Under the pieces are notes generated by a model that ran no database searches, was not told the origin of the DNA, and was given only the letters and a program-made list of their open reading frames with translations. A stretch of 7,350 nucleotides of DNA from JAXIHJ01 sp034189755 (GTDB taxonomy: Bacteria; Planctomycetota; Phycisphaerae; SM23-33): the NCBI GenBank assembly GCA_034189755.1, contig JAXIHJ010000035.1, forward strand, positions 1-7,350, read 5' to 3'. Both the position numbers and the translations under genes were made by a program. This document shows positions 1-6,054 of the stretch, one piece after another (the first letter of the stretch is position 1; every line of letters begins with the position of its first letter).

Positions 1-19
1 CCGTATTACAAGCCGTGCG

Positions 20-784
20 CTATTGCCCCATGATCCGTTTTAGGGTTTTGAGCCTGTCGCCGCGCGTCATGTCCACTTGCAGCGGCGTGACGGTTATGTA
101 CCCATCGGCCAGTGCCGCCACGTCGCAGTCGGCCTCGCCGGGCAGAAACTTATAGACGTCGCCGAGCCTGTATGACTCGCCCCCGTCGCCGTCAACGCGG
201 CGGCGGTAGACGTCTTCAAGCCCGGCCGTAGACTGCCGCACCACTTGCACGCCTTTGGGCTCGCCGCCGGCCAGAGCGGGTACGTTCACGTTGATCAGGT
301 CGCCCGGCGACAGCCCGCCGGCGAGCAGGCGGTCCAGCACCTTTCGGCAGCCCGAAGCGGCCCGCTCGAAGTCTATCTCGCCGCCGGTGGTAGCCGCGGA
401 GAACGCCACGGCCGGAATGTTGAACATCGCCGCCTCCGCCGCCGCAGCCACCGTGCCGGAGTAGAATACGTTGATACCCACGTTCTGACCGGCGTTGATG
501 CCGGACAGCACCAGCTCCGGCGGCTTATCCAGCAGTTCCCGAATCGCCAGGCGGACGCAGTCGGCGGGTCGGCCGTCCACGCTGATGCCCCAGAACTTTT
601 CCGGCGCCCCCAAGCCGACGCGCTGCACGGTAAGCGGATGCTTCAGCGTAATCGCGTGCCCGGCCGCCGACTGCGGCGAGTCCGGCGCGACGATGCTGAT
701 CTCGCCCAGGTCCGCCACAGCCGCCCGCAGTGCCGCCAGGCCCGGAGCTAAAATGCCGTCGTCGTTGCTCAGTAGTATTCGCAT
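20..784 (-). CDS. surE: 5'/3'-nucleotidase SurE
   Basis: SurE is a metal-dependent phosphatase that removes phosphate from nucleoside 5'- and 3'-monophosphates, a stress and survival function in the cytoplasm. The 254-residue product matches the usual family length and opens with MRILLSNDDG. D8 and D9 are the metal ligands, S39 in SPQSAAGHAIT and N97 in SGINAGQN are the remaining expected metal-site residues, and GRPADCV (71-77) and YSGTVAAA (108-115) are further family signatures. I chose the ATG at 784 because family members begin with this motif. An in-frame GTG at 805 would add MASKLRR, and neither start has a clear Shine-Dalgarno sequence. The gene follows the prepilin-like gene after 58 bp on the same strand, so co-transcription is likely. 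The stop is TAG at 20-22. Identity is secure; the start is slightly less so. Confidence 0.95.
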   Translation of the reverse strand: MRILLSNDDGILAPGLAALRAAVADLGEISIVAPDSPQSAAGHAITLKHPLTVQRVGLGAPEKFWGISVDGRPADCVRLAIRELLDKPPELVLSGINAGQNVGINVFYSGTVAAAAEAAMFNIPAVAFSAATTGGEIDFERAASGCRKVLDRLLAGGLSPGDLINVNVPALAGGEPKGVQVVRQSTAGLEDVYRRRVDGDGGESYRLGDVYKFLPGEADCDVAALADGYITVTPLQVDMTRGDRLKTLKRIMGQ

Positions 785-842
785 ACGCCGGAGTTTACTC
801 GCCACCGGCCGCGACGGAAAGGCCTCAGCTGCGGCGCATCAC

Positions 843-1778
843 TTACCGGGCTGCGTCGAAGAACTGCCAGATGCGCTCTGCGTAGGTCGCGTAGTACAGC
901 CCGTCGTCGGCCAGCGGTTCGCCTGGTGAGATGCTGTTGGCCTGCACCGTTCCGTCGTCACTGACCGTTCGCACCGACCCGTCGCCGCGGGCTGCGTTGA
1001 AACGAGAGCCGTGACACCAGTCGGCCCGCACGGGGTACGACTGAAGCCCCGCCGCCCCGTCGGCGTCCTGCGAAAATGCGCGTCGCCAGAACGAATCGGC
1101 CAGGATAGTGTCACCCGATGCGTTGTATTCGCCGTCACCACAAGCTGCCGCATCGACGGTTGCATATCGGTAATCGATACGCACCTGCGGCACTGTGCGG
1201 CGATACTGGCCGGTCGTGCTGGTGCGAACGCGCTGTCCGCCGGCGGACTGGGCGTAGATACCCAACAGGTCGCCGCCTTCGTAGGCCAGCTCCGGAGACC
1301 GGCGAAACAAATCCTCGCTCGGCGGGAAACGCAGACAGTACGTGCTGTACCGCCGCGTGTAGGTGAAGTAGCTCGCCTCGCCGTTTTGCAACTCGGCCGC
1401 TGCTGCGGGGCATATTAGCCGGCCCGGCGAAACCGCTTCGTCGCGGACCAGCACCCACAAGTTCACGTACGCGACAGAATTCCCGCTTGGCCGCCGGCCG
1501 AAGCCGGCTGGGTCGCCCGGCTGGCTGACGCCGCCCCAATGACCCGACAGCGGCAGGTTGCCCAGGTGGTCGCTGAAGGCGAACGGCGGAAGCCGGCAGC
1601 GGTTCACAGCCGCATAGCCCGTCAGCCCGGCAACCACACCGCGCATCGACGAGGCACACAGGGCCAGACGCGCTGCCTCACGGACACCTACAAATGAGGG
1701 AATCACCAGCGTGGCGAGCATGCCTACTATAGCGATGACCACCACCAACTCCGTTAAGGTGAATCCCGCATGCAGCAT
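843..1778 (-). CDS. Type IV pilin-like protein with H-X9-DG tail motif
   Basis: The 311-residue product has a type III (prepilin) signal: leader MLHAG, then FTLTELVVVIAIVGMLATLV, with cleavage expected after G5 and the conserved glutamate (E10) at mature position 5. The hydrophobic helix would anchor it in the inner membrane until assembly into a pseudopilus-like structure. Near the C-terminus, H256 is followed by exactly nine residues and DG (HGSRFNAARGDG). This is the H-X9-DG signature that, as far as I know, marks large planctomycete-type prepilin paralogue families (DUF1559-like). The middle, with scattered cysteines and aromatic residues, I cannot assign. The ATG at 1778 is chosen because GGGAG lies 8 nt upstream; an in-frame TTG at 1811 would lengthen the leader by 11 residues. 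The leader has no Lys or Arg, which is unusual. The exact substrate or structure is unknown. Confidence 0.85.
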   Translation of the reverse strand: MLHAGFTLTELVVVIAIVGMLATLVIPSFVGVREAARLALCASSMRGVVAGLTGYAAVNRCRLPPFAFSDHLGNLPLSGHWGGVSQPGDPAGFGRRPSGNSVAYVNLWVLVRDEAVSPGRLICPAAAAELQNGEASYFTYTRRYSTYCLRFPPSEDLFRRSPELAYEGGDLLGIYAQSAGGQRVRTSTTGQYRRTVPQVRIDYRYATVDAAACGDGEYNASGDTILADSFWRRAFSQDADGAAGLQSYPVRADWCHGSRFNAARGDGSVRTVSDDGTVQANSISPGEPLADDGLYYATYAERIWQFFDAAR

Positions 1779-1786
1779 CACGATAA

Positions 1787-1791
1787 CTCCC
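1787..1791 (-). promoter_or_regulatory. Shine-Dalgarno site of the minus-strand prepilin gene
   Basis: GGGAG on the minus strand lies 8 nt before the ATG at 1778. It decides for this start over the in-frame TTG at 1811 and the GTG directly before the ATG. Confidence 0.6.
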
Positions 1792-1816
1792 GACCCGGTC
1801 GAGGCAAACAAATGTT

Positions 1817-1845
1817 ACTTTTGCACTTTCCAACTCAGGTGTCAA
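1817..1845 (-). promoter_or_regulatory. Possible sigma70-type promoter for prepilin-surE
   Basis: On the minus strand a perfect TTGACA (1840-1845) is followed after 17 nt by AAAAGT (1817-1822), a poor -10 box with three of six consensus bases. TAACAT lies a little further on but at too wide a spacing. The site is about 40 bp before the prepilin start, which is a sensible position. The -35 is convincing and the -10 is not. Confidence 0.35.
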
Positions 1846-1916
1846 CCCTATGTCACCCCTTAACGGCATTTCCCGCCGGCGAATCACCTGATCTCCAGCC
1901 CTTGTCGCCAAGTCCC

Positions 1917-1986
1917 GGGTTACGAGTTACGAATTACTTGCCCTGAGTCCCGGCGCGCCGGGGTCGAAGGGCGGATTACGAATTCA
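1917..1986. repeat. Heptad repeat element with GC palindrome core, at the nadK 3' end
   Basis: Three tandem 7-mers (GGGTTAC, GAGTTAC, GAATTAC; 1917-1937) are followed by a nested inverted repeat (1940-1972: outer arms GCCCT/AGGGC, inner perfect palindrome CCCGGCGCGCCGGG at 1949-1962). Two more heptads (GGATTAC, GAATTCA; 1973-1986) follow. The last heptad contains the nadK stop codon (TGA, minus strand, 1984-1986). The core could fold as a hairpin in the nadK transcript, but no T-run follows it, so it is not a classical terminator. It resembles the heptad tracts at 6055-6208 and 7154-7252. Confidence 0.65.
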
Positions 1987-2829
1987 GGTGTGGTGCGGGC
2001 TGCGGCCCCATTGCAGCTTGGTGGTGAGCGTATCGAAGAACGCCCGGCCGGGATGTGGGAAGATGCGCATGGGTGTGGATGCCCGGCCGACTTCCAGCAC
2101 GTCGCCGTCGCACAATCCGGTCGAGATCTGCCCGTCGATGATGACCGCTGAGCCTTCGTTGAGGCGTGCGGCTGTAACGCGGATCGGCCGGTCGGTGCGG
2201 ACAACGATCGGTCGCATGGACAAGCTGTGCGGGGCGATGGGCGTGATGGTGATGGCGTCCAGCATGGGCGCCATAATCGGCCCGCCGGCGGACATGTTGT
2301 AGCCCGTCGAGCCGGTCGGCGTAGAGATGACCACGCCGTCGCCGAGATACTGGGCGATGTGTTCGCCGCCCTGGGCGACGTGGAGGTCGATCATGCGGAA
2401 CGGCTGGCCGGCTGCGATGGCTACATCGTTGGCGGCGGGCGAGCGAAAGCTATGCCGCTTGCACCCGGTGAGGCTGACCTGCAACATCATGCGCTCGGTC
2501 GGCTGAATCCGGCCGGCTAGGATGTCCCCGAAGTGTTTCTTCATGTGCTCTATGTTGAACTCCGCCAGGAAGCCGAGCTTGCCCATGTTCACGCCCAGCA
2601 GGGGCACAGCCATTTCCGCCAGAATCCTGGCGGCCGCCAGCAGCGTCCCGTCGCCGCCGAGTACCACGCACAGATCGGCGCCGGACGCCTCGGCGCCCGC
2701 CGGTGAGCCGGCGGGCTGGACGGCCAGGACCTCCACGTGCTTCTCGAGCCACGGGCGCAGCGCCTCTACCTGCTCGGCCATGCCAGGCTTGTCAAAATTG
2801 GCAAAAATGAGAATCTTCTTTCGCGCCAT
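1984..2829 (-). CDS. nadK: NAD kinase (ATP-NAD kinase)
   Basis: NadK phosphorylates NAD+ to NADP+ in the cytoplasm and so supplies the cell's NADP(H). The 281-residue protein shows the family hallmarks in order: GGDGT (58-62) of the nucleotide site, NMGKLGFLAE (81-90), NDVAI (134-138) with the NAD-contacting Asn-Asp pair, and GDGVVISTPTGSTGY (163-177). The C-terminal TTKLQWG resembles the usual family end, after which six residues (RSPHHT) lead to a TGA that lies inside the first unit of a heptad repeat. The start ATG at 2829 has AGGA 7 nt upstream, and a perfect 6-bp hairpin overlaps that site by one base. It lies 67 bp downstream of the UAP-like gene on the same strand and is probably co-transcribed with it. 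Nothing essential is missing. Confidence 0.96.
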   Translation of the reverse strand: MARKKILIFANFDKPGMAEQVEALRPWLEKHVEVLAVQPAGSPAGAEASGADLCVVLGGDGTLLAAARILAEMAVPLLGVNMGKLGFLAEFNIEHMKKHFGDILAGRIQPTERMMLQVSLTGCKRHSFRSPAANDVAIAAGQPFRMIDLHVAQGGEHIAQYLGDGVVISTPTGSTGYNMSAGGPIMAPMLDAITITPIAPHSLSMRPIVVRTDRPIRVTAARLNEGSAVIIDGQISTGLCDGDVLEVGRASTPMRIFPHPGRAFFDTLTTKLQWGRSPHHT

Positions 2830-2836
2830 GTGTGTA

Positions 2837-2856
2837 TCCTACCGCACGTGGCGGTA
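2837..2856 (-). promoter_or_regulatory. Hairpin touching the nadK ribosome binding site
   Basis: A perfect 6-bp stem (TACCGC/GCGGTA, 2840-2845 and 2851-2856) with a 5-nt loop ends on the first base of AGGA (2837-2840), the likely nadK Shine-Dalgarno site, 7 nt before the ATG. It could tune nadK translation or be the remnant of a processing or stabilising structure in the UAP-nadK mRNA. The structure is seen; its role is inferred. Confidence 0.5.
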
Positions 2857-2896
2857 ATTGGGAAGGTAGAAGCAATTTGCCCCACCAGCCCGCATT

Positions 2897-4354
2897 TCAG
2901 CCCTTTGGGCCCAGGTAAACGCTGCCGGCGGCGGGTATTGACAGGTCCGGGGCGACCTTTTGCTTAAGCCGCTCGGCGCTGTCGGCGTAGAGGGGCGATA
3001 TTTCGATAGCCGCGGCGACCTGTCCGAAGGCGTCACGCGGCACGGCCAGGCCGGCCGCCTCCAGCCAAACCGCCGCACGACGAACCTGGTCGTGCAGACT
3101 GGTGGCCAAGCTGTCCTGGCCCGAAGCGTTTTTTATGGGGCTGAACTCCTCTCGCCGGCGGGTCTCCAGGATCAGTGTCTGCTCGGCCAGCGGCAGCGCG
3201 TCGAAGATAAACGTCTCCAGTTTAACGGCGTTGGGTTCGTCCGGGCTGACGTATTGGCCGGCGGCGTCGATAAAAGGCACCTTCTTACAAGCGCGGTGGT
3301 ACGGCAGGCCCGCTTGTCCACCGGCTGTCAGCCGCTGAACGAAGGACCGGCTAAGGACATGGATGGCGATGCTGCCGGCGCTGAACTGCAACCGGCCGGC
3401 GGAGGTTGTGGCACAGGCCAACTCGGCAGGCATGTCGGAGTATTCAATGACGGCAACCTTCCCGTCCAGCAGGCAGAAATTACCCAACCGTTCGTCGGGG
3501 GCGCGCTTTGGCAGGCACTTGGCGCTCATCTCGGCGCCGGCAAGGGCGTGCAGACCGATGAACAGCGGGTCGATGCACCTGGCCAGCGGGTTATCGACCT
3601 GGAAGTAGCTGATCAGCTCGACGCCCCGGCCGGCCATGTCTTCCAGCGCGCCGGAGCAGGCAAGAGCCTTCAGGCAGCCGCCGTGGCCGTCGGGGCCTGT
3701 AGCAAGCTCGCCCTTGCCGGCCAGCAGACACTTGCCGGCCCACTGGCTGTAGGCGTCCGGGCCGCTGCCGCCAATGACAGGCATCGTGCCCTGTAGCAGA
3801 AAGAAGACGTTCTCGGCGCCCAGGCCGAAATACCCATGCCGGCTGAAGAACGCCCGCGTCGGCGAGTCGTTGGCCGGCGAGGTCATTATGTACCACGGGA
3901 TAGGCCGCCCGGCGCGCCGCGAGGCGGCTAGTATCTGCTCGGCGAAGACCTGAAAAAGCGACTTATGCGTTACGGGCGTCGCCTCCAGGCAGCCCTTTGG
4001 CCCATCGTAGCCCAGACGGGTACCCTGGCCCCCGGCGACGACGAAGGCCGCCACCTTGCCCGCGGCGAGCAGTTGCCGGCCAAGTTCGCCGGCGGCGCGG
4101 CGGCGATCAGCGTCGGCAGGGTCGGCCGGCTTAAGAGGCACTACCGGCGCCGGGGCTATCTCGCCGGCCGGGGCGGCGGGCGGGCGGTTCCGCACGTGCC
4201 GCTCGATGAGGCCGTCCAGAGCGCCGAAATCGATCGATGCAATCTGCGCCAGCAGCCGGTCCTGCTCGTCGGCTGGAAGCTCATTATAGAACTGCAACAG
4301 GTGCGACTGGCCGTGCGCCTCCAGCATCCGACGTACGGCGGAAAGCTTTGCCAT
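2897..4354 (-). CDS. UDP-N-acetylglucosamine/hexosamine pyrophosphorylase, UAP1 type (UDPGP family)
   Basis: This 485-residue enzyme belongs to the UDPGP family of UTP:sugar-1-phosphate uridylyltransferases and most resembles eukaryotic UAP1/AGX. The expected reaction is UTP + GlcNAc-1-P to UDP-GlcNAc + PPi, the precursor for cell envelope glycans. After an N-terminal helical segment (1-100) comes the nucleotide loop AGGQGTRLGYDGPKG (107-121), then IPWYIMTSP (152-160), QGTMPV (188-193), GPDGHGG (220-226), YFQVDNP (250-256), EYSDM (304-308), GSIAIH (327-332), KKVPFID (357-363), and EEFSPIKNASG (402-412), all in UAP1 order. Most bacteria use the unrelated GlmU; nothing in this window shows whether GlmU is also present. 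UTP-glucose or UTP-GalNAc activity cannot be excluded from sequence alone. The ATG at 4354 has GGAG 7 nt upstream. It is the first gene of the minus-strand group, behind a promoter at 4411-4439. Confidence 0.9.
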   Translation of the reverse strand: MAKLSAVRRMLEAHGQSHLLQFYNELPADEQDRLLAQIASIDFGALDGLIERHVRNRPPAAPAGEIAPAPVVPLKPADPADADRRRAAGELGRQLLAAGKVAAFVVAGGQGTRLGYDGPKGCLEATPVTHKSLFQVFAEQILAASRRAGRPIPWYIMTSPANDSPTRAFFSRHGYFGLGAENVFFLLQGTMPVIGGSGPDAYSQWAGKCLLAGKGELATGPDGHGGCLKALACSGALEDMAGRGVELISYFQVDNPLARCIDPLFIGLHALAGAEMSAKCLPKRAPDERLGNFCLLDGKVAVIEYSDMPAELACATTSAGRLQFSAGSIAIHVLSRSFVQRLTAGGQAGLPYHRACKKVPFIDAAGQYVSPDEPNAVKLETFIFDALPLAEQTLILETRRREEFSPIKNASGQDSLATSLHDQVRRAAVWLEAAGLAVPRDAFGQVAAAIEISPLYADSAERLKQKVAPDLSIPAAGSVYLGPKG

Positions 4355-4410
4355 GGCTCTTCTCCATGCGCCCGTGCGGACAAAGACCGGATGACAAACC
4401 CGTTACAACA

Positions 4411-4439
4411 AGCCTAGACGACCGGTTGGCGGGTGTCAA
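4411..4439 (-). promoter_or_regulatory. Sigma70-type promoter for UAP-nadK
   Basis: The minus strand has a perfect TTGACA (4434-4439), a 17-nt spacer, and TAGGCT (4411-4416) as -10, with three consensus bases including the key A and last T. It sits 57 bp upstream of the UAP ATG, which would give a leader of about 50 nt. It lies back-to-back with the plus-strand promoter at 4502-4531. Confidence 0.55.
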
Positions 4440-4501
4440 TAGTTCCCGAATAGCGGGTGCGTGGCATTTTGTTAGAGATTCTTAATTTTTTCAAAATTCT
4501 G

Positions 4502-4531
4502 TTGACGCGGGGGTTTTTGCGGGGATAGAAT
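4502..4531 (+). promoter_or_regulatory. Sigma70-type promoter for the plus-strand prepilin gene
   Basis: TTGACG (4502-4507), an 18-nt spacer and TAGAAT (4526-4531) give five of six matches at each box. An A/T-rich tract (about 4473-4500) lies directly upstream of the -35 and could serve as an UP element. Transcription would start near 4538, giving a leader of about 445 nt before the prepilin start. A TATAGT at 4535-4540 is too far from the -35 to be its partner. Confidence 0.65.
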
Positions 4532-4540
4532 GATTATAGT

Positions 4541-4968
4541 GGTGTAGGGTGTATATGTGTGCAGCCGTATGGTAATAGCACTCATATTCGATTAAGTTTT
4601 GGTTTTCAGTTTCAAGGCTCTCGCATAAGCACCCCCGCCGCTCTTTACCGTTACGGTTTTGCCCTTGCGCTATGCGGGCAGGGCGGTCGGCATGTCTACA
4701 GGACGCTTGAAGGCCAGATGGGACTCATGTCCAAAGGCTCGGCCGTCGAAGCGGTACGGTAAACGCTGACAAGCGAATAAGTAAATATTCCCCTGCGTGT
4801 TATTTTTGGGGTTCCTGGCATCTGTTTGGTTTTTACAGACAGGCCGGCTGTGGATGCCGGTCAAGTCAGGTGATCCCCCTAGGACCGGATGCGGAAGGCA
4901 TCATCGATACTTCTTCCCAAACGTCCGAGTGGGTCACCTGGCGAGTTACCTTTGGCAGGGGGGGCGGG
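4541..4968 (+). promoter_or_regulatory. Long structured 5' leader without a gene
   Basis: About 430 bases between promoter and prepilin gene show no convincing coding sequence. Small inverted repeats that could fold in RNA are: CGCATA/TATGCG (4622-4627 with 4671-4676) enclosing ACCG/CGGT (4647-4657); GGAC-TCAT-GTCC (4721-4732); CGCT-GACA-AGCG (4764-4775); TCTGT/ACAGA around 4820-4840; CCGGTC/GACCGG (4857-4862 with 4883-4888); and GATGC-GGAAG-GCATC (4888-4902). I could not match the region to a riboswitch class I know, including the c-di-GMP type I consensus. It may be a regulatory leader, a small RNA, or merely unconstrained sequence. Confidence 0.35.
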
Positions 4969-4976
4969 AAGGAGGT
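4969..4976 (+). promoter_or_regulatory. Strong Shine-Dalgarno site of the plus-strand prepilin gene
   Basis: AAGGAGGT is a perfect match to the anti-Shine-Dalgarno complement. Two adjacent ATGs follow at 4980 and 4983. The spacing of 6 nt favours 4983, against only 3 nt to 4980. It is the strongest ribosome binding site in the window and suggests high expression. Confidence 0.75.
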
Positions 4977-4982
4977 CGCATG

Positions 4983-5816
4983 ATGCGACGATTGAAAGGT
5001 TTTACGCTAATTGAGCTGTTGGTGGTCATTGCGATCATCGCCCTGCTTGTCTCAATTCTGCTGCCCAGTCTCGGTCGGGCAAGGGAATTGGCCAGGCGGG
5101 CCGCCTGTGCCGCGAATCTCAACGGCATGGGCAAGGCGCTGATGCTGTACCAGGCGGATAACAACGATTCGTATCCGTTCATCAGCAACATGGCGGCCAT
5201 GGCTTACAGTTCGGCTATGTTGGCAGCAATTGACGACGTGTACGCCCTGGACGGAAACGCCACCGGCGAAGGCACCGCGCTGAACATGCTTGAGAACCTG
5301 AACCTGCTGGTAGCCGAGAACCTGGTTCAGTTCAAGATGTTTCGCTGCCCGTCGGTCTCTTCGGAGATTATGGACCGCAGCGGTGCCGATGACGACTTCG
5401 GTTTTCTTGAAACCGGCAAGGATCCGTACATCGACTACGCATATCAGATCGGCTACAATGATTGCGCAACGGACGGTGCCAACGCCGCCCCATTGAGCGA
5501 CAGCCTGGATGGTGCGGTGATAATTATGGCCGATAAACCGGGCGACAGCCTGGTCCAGTTCGACAGGAGCGTCACCCCAACACCTGATCCCGCCGTCAAC
5601 ACCGGCACCGGGTACAACCACAGCGACGACGGCATCCAGTGCCTGACCGCGTCGTACAGCGTCTCGTGGTCGGGTTACTCGATCGAGGCCGGCTGGGGCG
5701 ACAACAATGTCTATATTAATGACATGACTTCCGCCGATGAGCTGGACACCGGAACCACCGTGGTTACGCCGGACAGCCAGTACGACAGTGTGTTGTTCTG
5801 GAGCGACGGCACGTAA
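4983..5816 (+). CDS. Type IV pilin-like protein (prepilin N-terminal domain, Phycisphaerae style)
   Basis: The 277-residue product starts MRRLKG|FTLIELLVVIAII, a textbook prepilin leader with basic residues, cleavage after G6 and Glu at mature position 5 (E11). The helix continues as LLPSLGRARELARRAACAANL, typical of planctomycete pseudopilin-like families, followed by GKALMLYQADNNDSYP, where these proteins usually start their globular domain. A prepilin peptidase would process it in the inner membrane. Near the C-terminus H213 begins HSDDGIQCLTASYSV, which aligns by eye with the HxxDGxNVLxADGxV tail of relatives, but the later DG is replaced by SY. The final 50 residues are acidic and unassigned. 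The first ATG at 4980 is an alternative start. The gene stands alone between its own promoter and a terminator-like hairpin. Its partners and function, such as pilus, secretion or surface role, are not shown here. Confidence 0.88.
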   Translation: MRRLKGFTLIELLVVIAIIALLVSILLPSLGRARELARRAACAANLNGMGKALMLYQADNNDSYPFISNMAAMAYSSAMLAAIDDVYALDGNATGEGTALNMLENLNLLVAENLVQFKMFRCPSVSSEIMDRSGADDDFGFLETGKDPYIDYAYQIGYNDCATDGANAAPLSDSLDGAVIIMADKPGDSLVQFDRSVTPTPDPAVNTGTGYNHSDDGIQCLTASYSVSWSGYSIEAGWGDNNVYINDMTSADELDTGTTVVTPDSQYDSVLFWSDGT

Positions 5817-5822
5817 CGACAT

Positions 5823-5847
5823 CCGTCTGGCCATTTCCGGCAGACGG
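5823..5847 (+). other. Hairpin directly after the prepilin stop codon
   Basis: CCGTCTG (5823-5829) pairs with CAGACGG (5841-5847), extended inside by CC/GG with one bulged G and a 6-nt loop. It starts 7 nt after the stop. No T-run follows, so it may protect the mRNA 3' end rather than terminate it alone. Confidence 0.5.
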
Positions 5848-5874
5848 AAGATTGCACTTGTATTTGTAGTAATT

Positions 5875-5916
5875 CGGGGCGGTTGCTCGAAGCAGGCAGC
5901 CGCCCCGTATGCTTTT
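5875..5916 (+). terminator. Probable intrinsic terminator of the prepilin gene
   Basis: CGGGGCGG (5875-5882) pairs perfectly with CCGCCCCG (5900-5907). The loop can form a small inner TGCT/AGCA stem. The stem is followed by TATGCTTTTGTAT, a moderate U-rich tail. The position about 60 bp after the stop codon suits termination of the prepilin transcript before phoH. Confidence 0.6.
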
Positions 5917-5934
5917 GTATCGGTAACCCTCACT

Positions 5935-6002
5935 AGCCGCGAGCGCCAGCGAGCGGGCATTTGTTGCTTCGGAAGCAATCCCGCTCGCTGGCGCTCGCGG
6001 CT
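5935..6002. repeat. Perfect 23-bp inverted repeat (palindromic intergenic repeat)
   Basis: The arms 5935-5957 and 5980-6002 are exact reverse complements and begin AGCCGCGAGCG. The 22-nt centre contains a second stem, TTGCTT/AAGCAA (5964-5969 and 5973-5978), so the whole folds as one long hairpin. Read in one frame the arms give SRERQRAG and ARWRSRL, peptides I recall from spurious planctomycete ORFs, which suggests a dispersed family. It lies after the prepilin terminator and before the phoH leader. A REP-like or MITE-like origin is inferred; there is no transposase here. Confidence 0.85.
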
Positions 6003-6004
6003 CG

Positions 6005-6036
6005 TTGTGTCGATTCCACGATGAATACGGTATACT
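6005..6036 (+). promoter_or_regulatory. Possible phoH promoter overlapping a palindrome
   Basis: TATACT (6031-6036) matches five of six -10 bases. The best -35 candidate is TTGTGT (6005-6010) at a wide 20-nt spacing, which is weak. A near-palindrome (6026-6039, 12 of 14 positions symmetric, centre GTATAC) covers the -10, and TTCCAC/GTGGAA (6014-6019 and 6041-6046) flank it. This could be an operator or just a hairpin. Confidence 0.35.
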
Positions 6037-6054
6037 GTAAGTGGAACAATTTTC

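Noticed and set aside
1917..1986. CRISPR-like or attachment-site repeat
   Set aside because: The units are 7 bp without spacers and there are no cas or integrase genes; it is a tandem heptad element.
2960..3796. Plus-strand open frame of 278 codons opposite the UAP-like gene
   Set aside because: The opposite strand has a full set of UDPGP-family motifs; this frame has none and shows no ribosome binding site.
4660..4760. Possible c-di-GMP type I (GEMM) riboswitch
   Set aside because: The conserved joining sequences and tetraloop-receptor pattern are not there; only isolated G- and C-rich words resemble the consensus.
4559..4762. Short plus-strand open frame (67 codons from a GTG) in the prepilin leader
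   Set aside because: There is no Shine-Dalgarno sequence, the product looks like no known protein, and the region is better explained as a leader with small hairpins.
5876..6002. Treating the 23-bp inverted repeat as the prepilin terminator
   Set aside because: No T-run follows either arm, and a better terminator-like hairpin lies upstream at 5875-5916.
5737..6024. Plus-strand open frame of 95 codons running from the prepilin gene across the 23-bp inverted repeat
   Set aside because: It is made of out-of-frame prepilin sequence plus the terminator and repeat; its SRERQRAG part is repeat-encoded.
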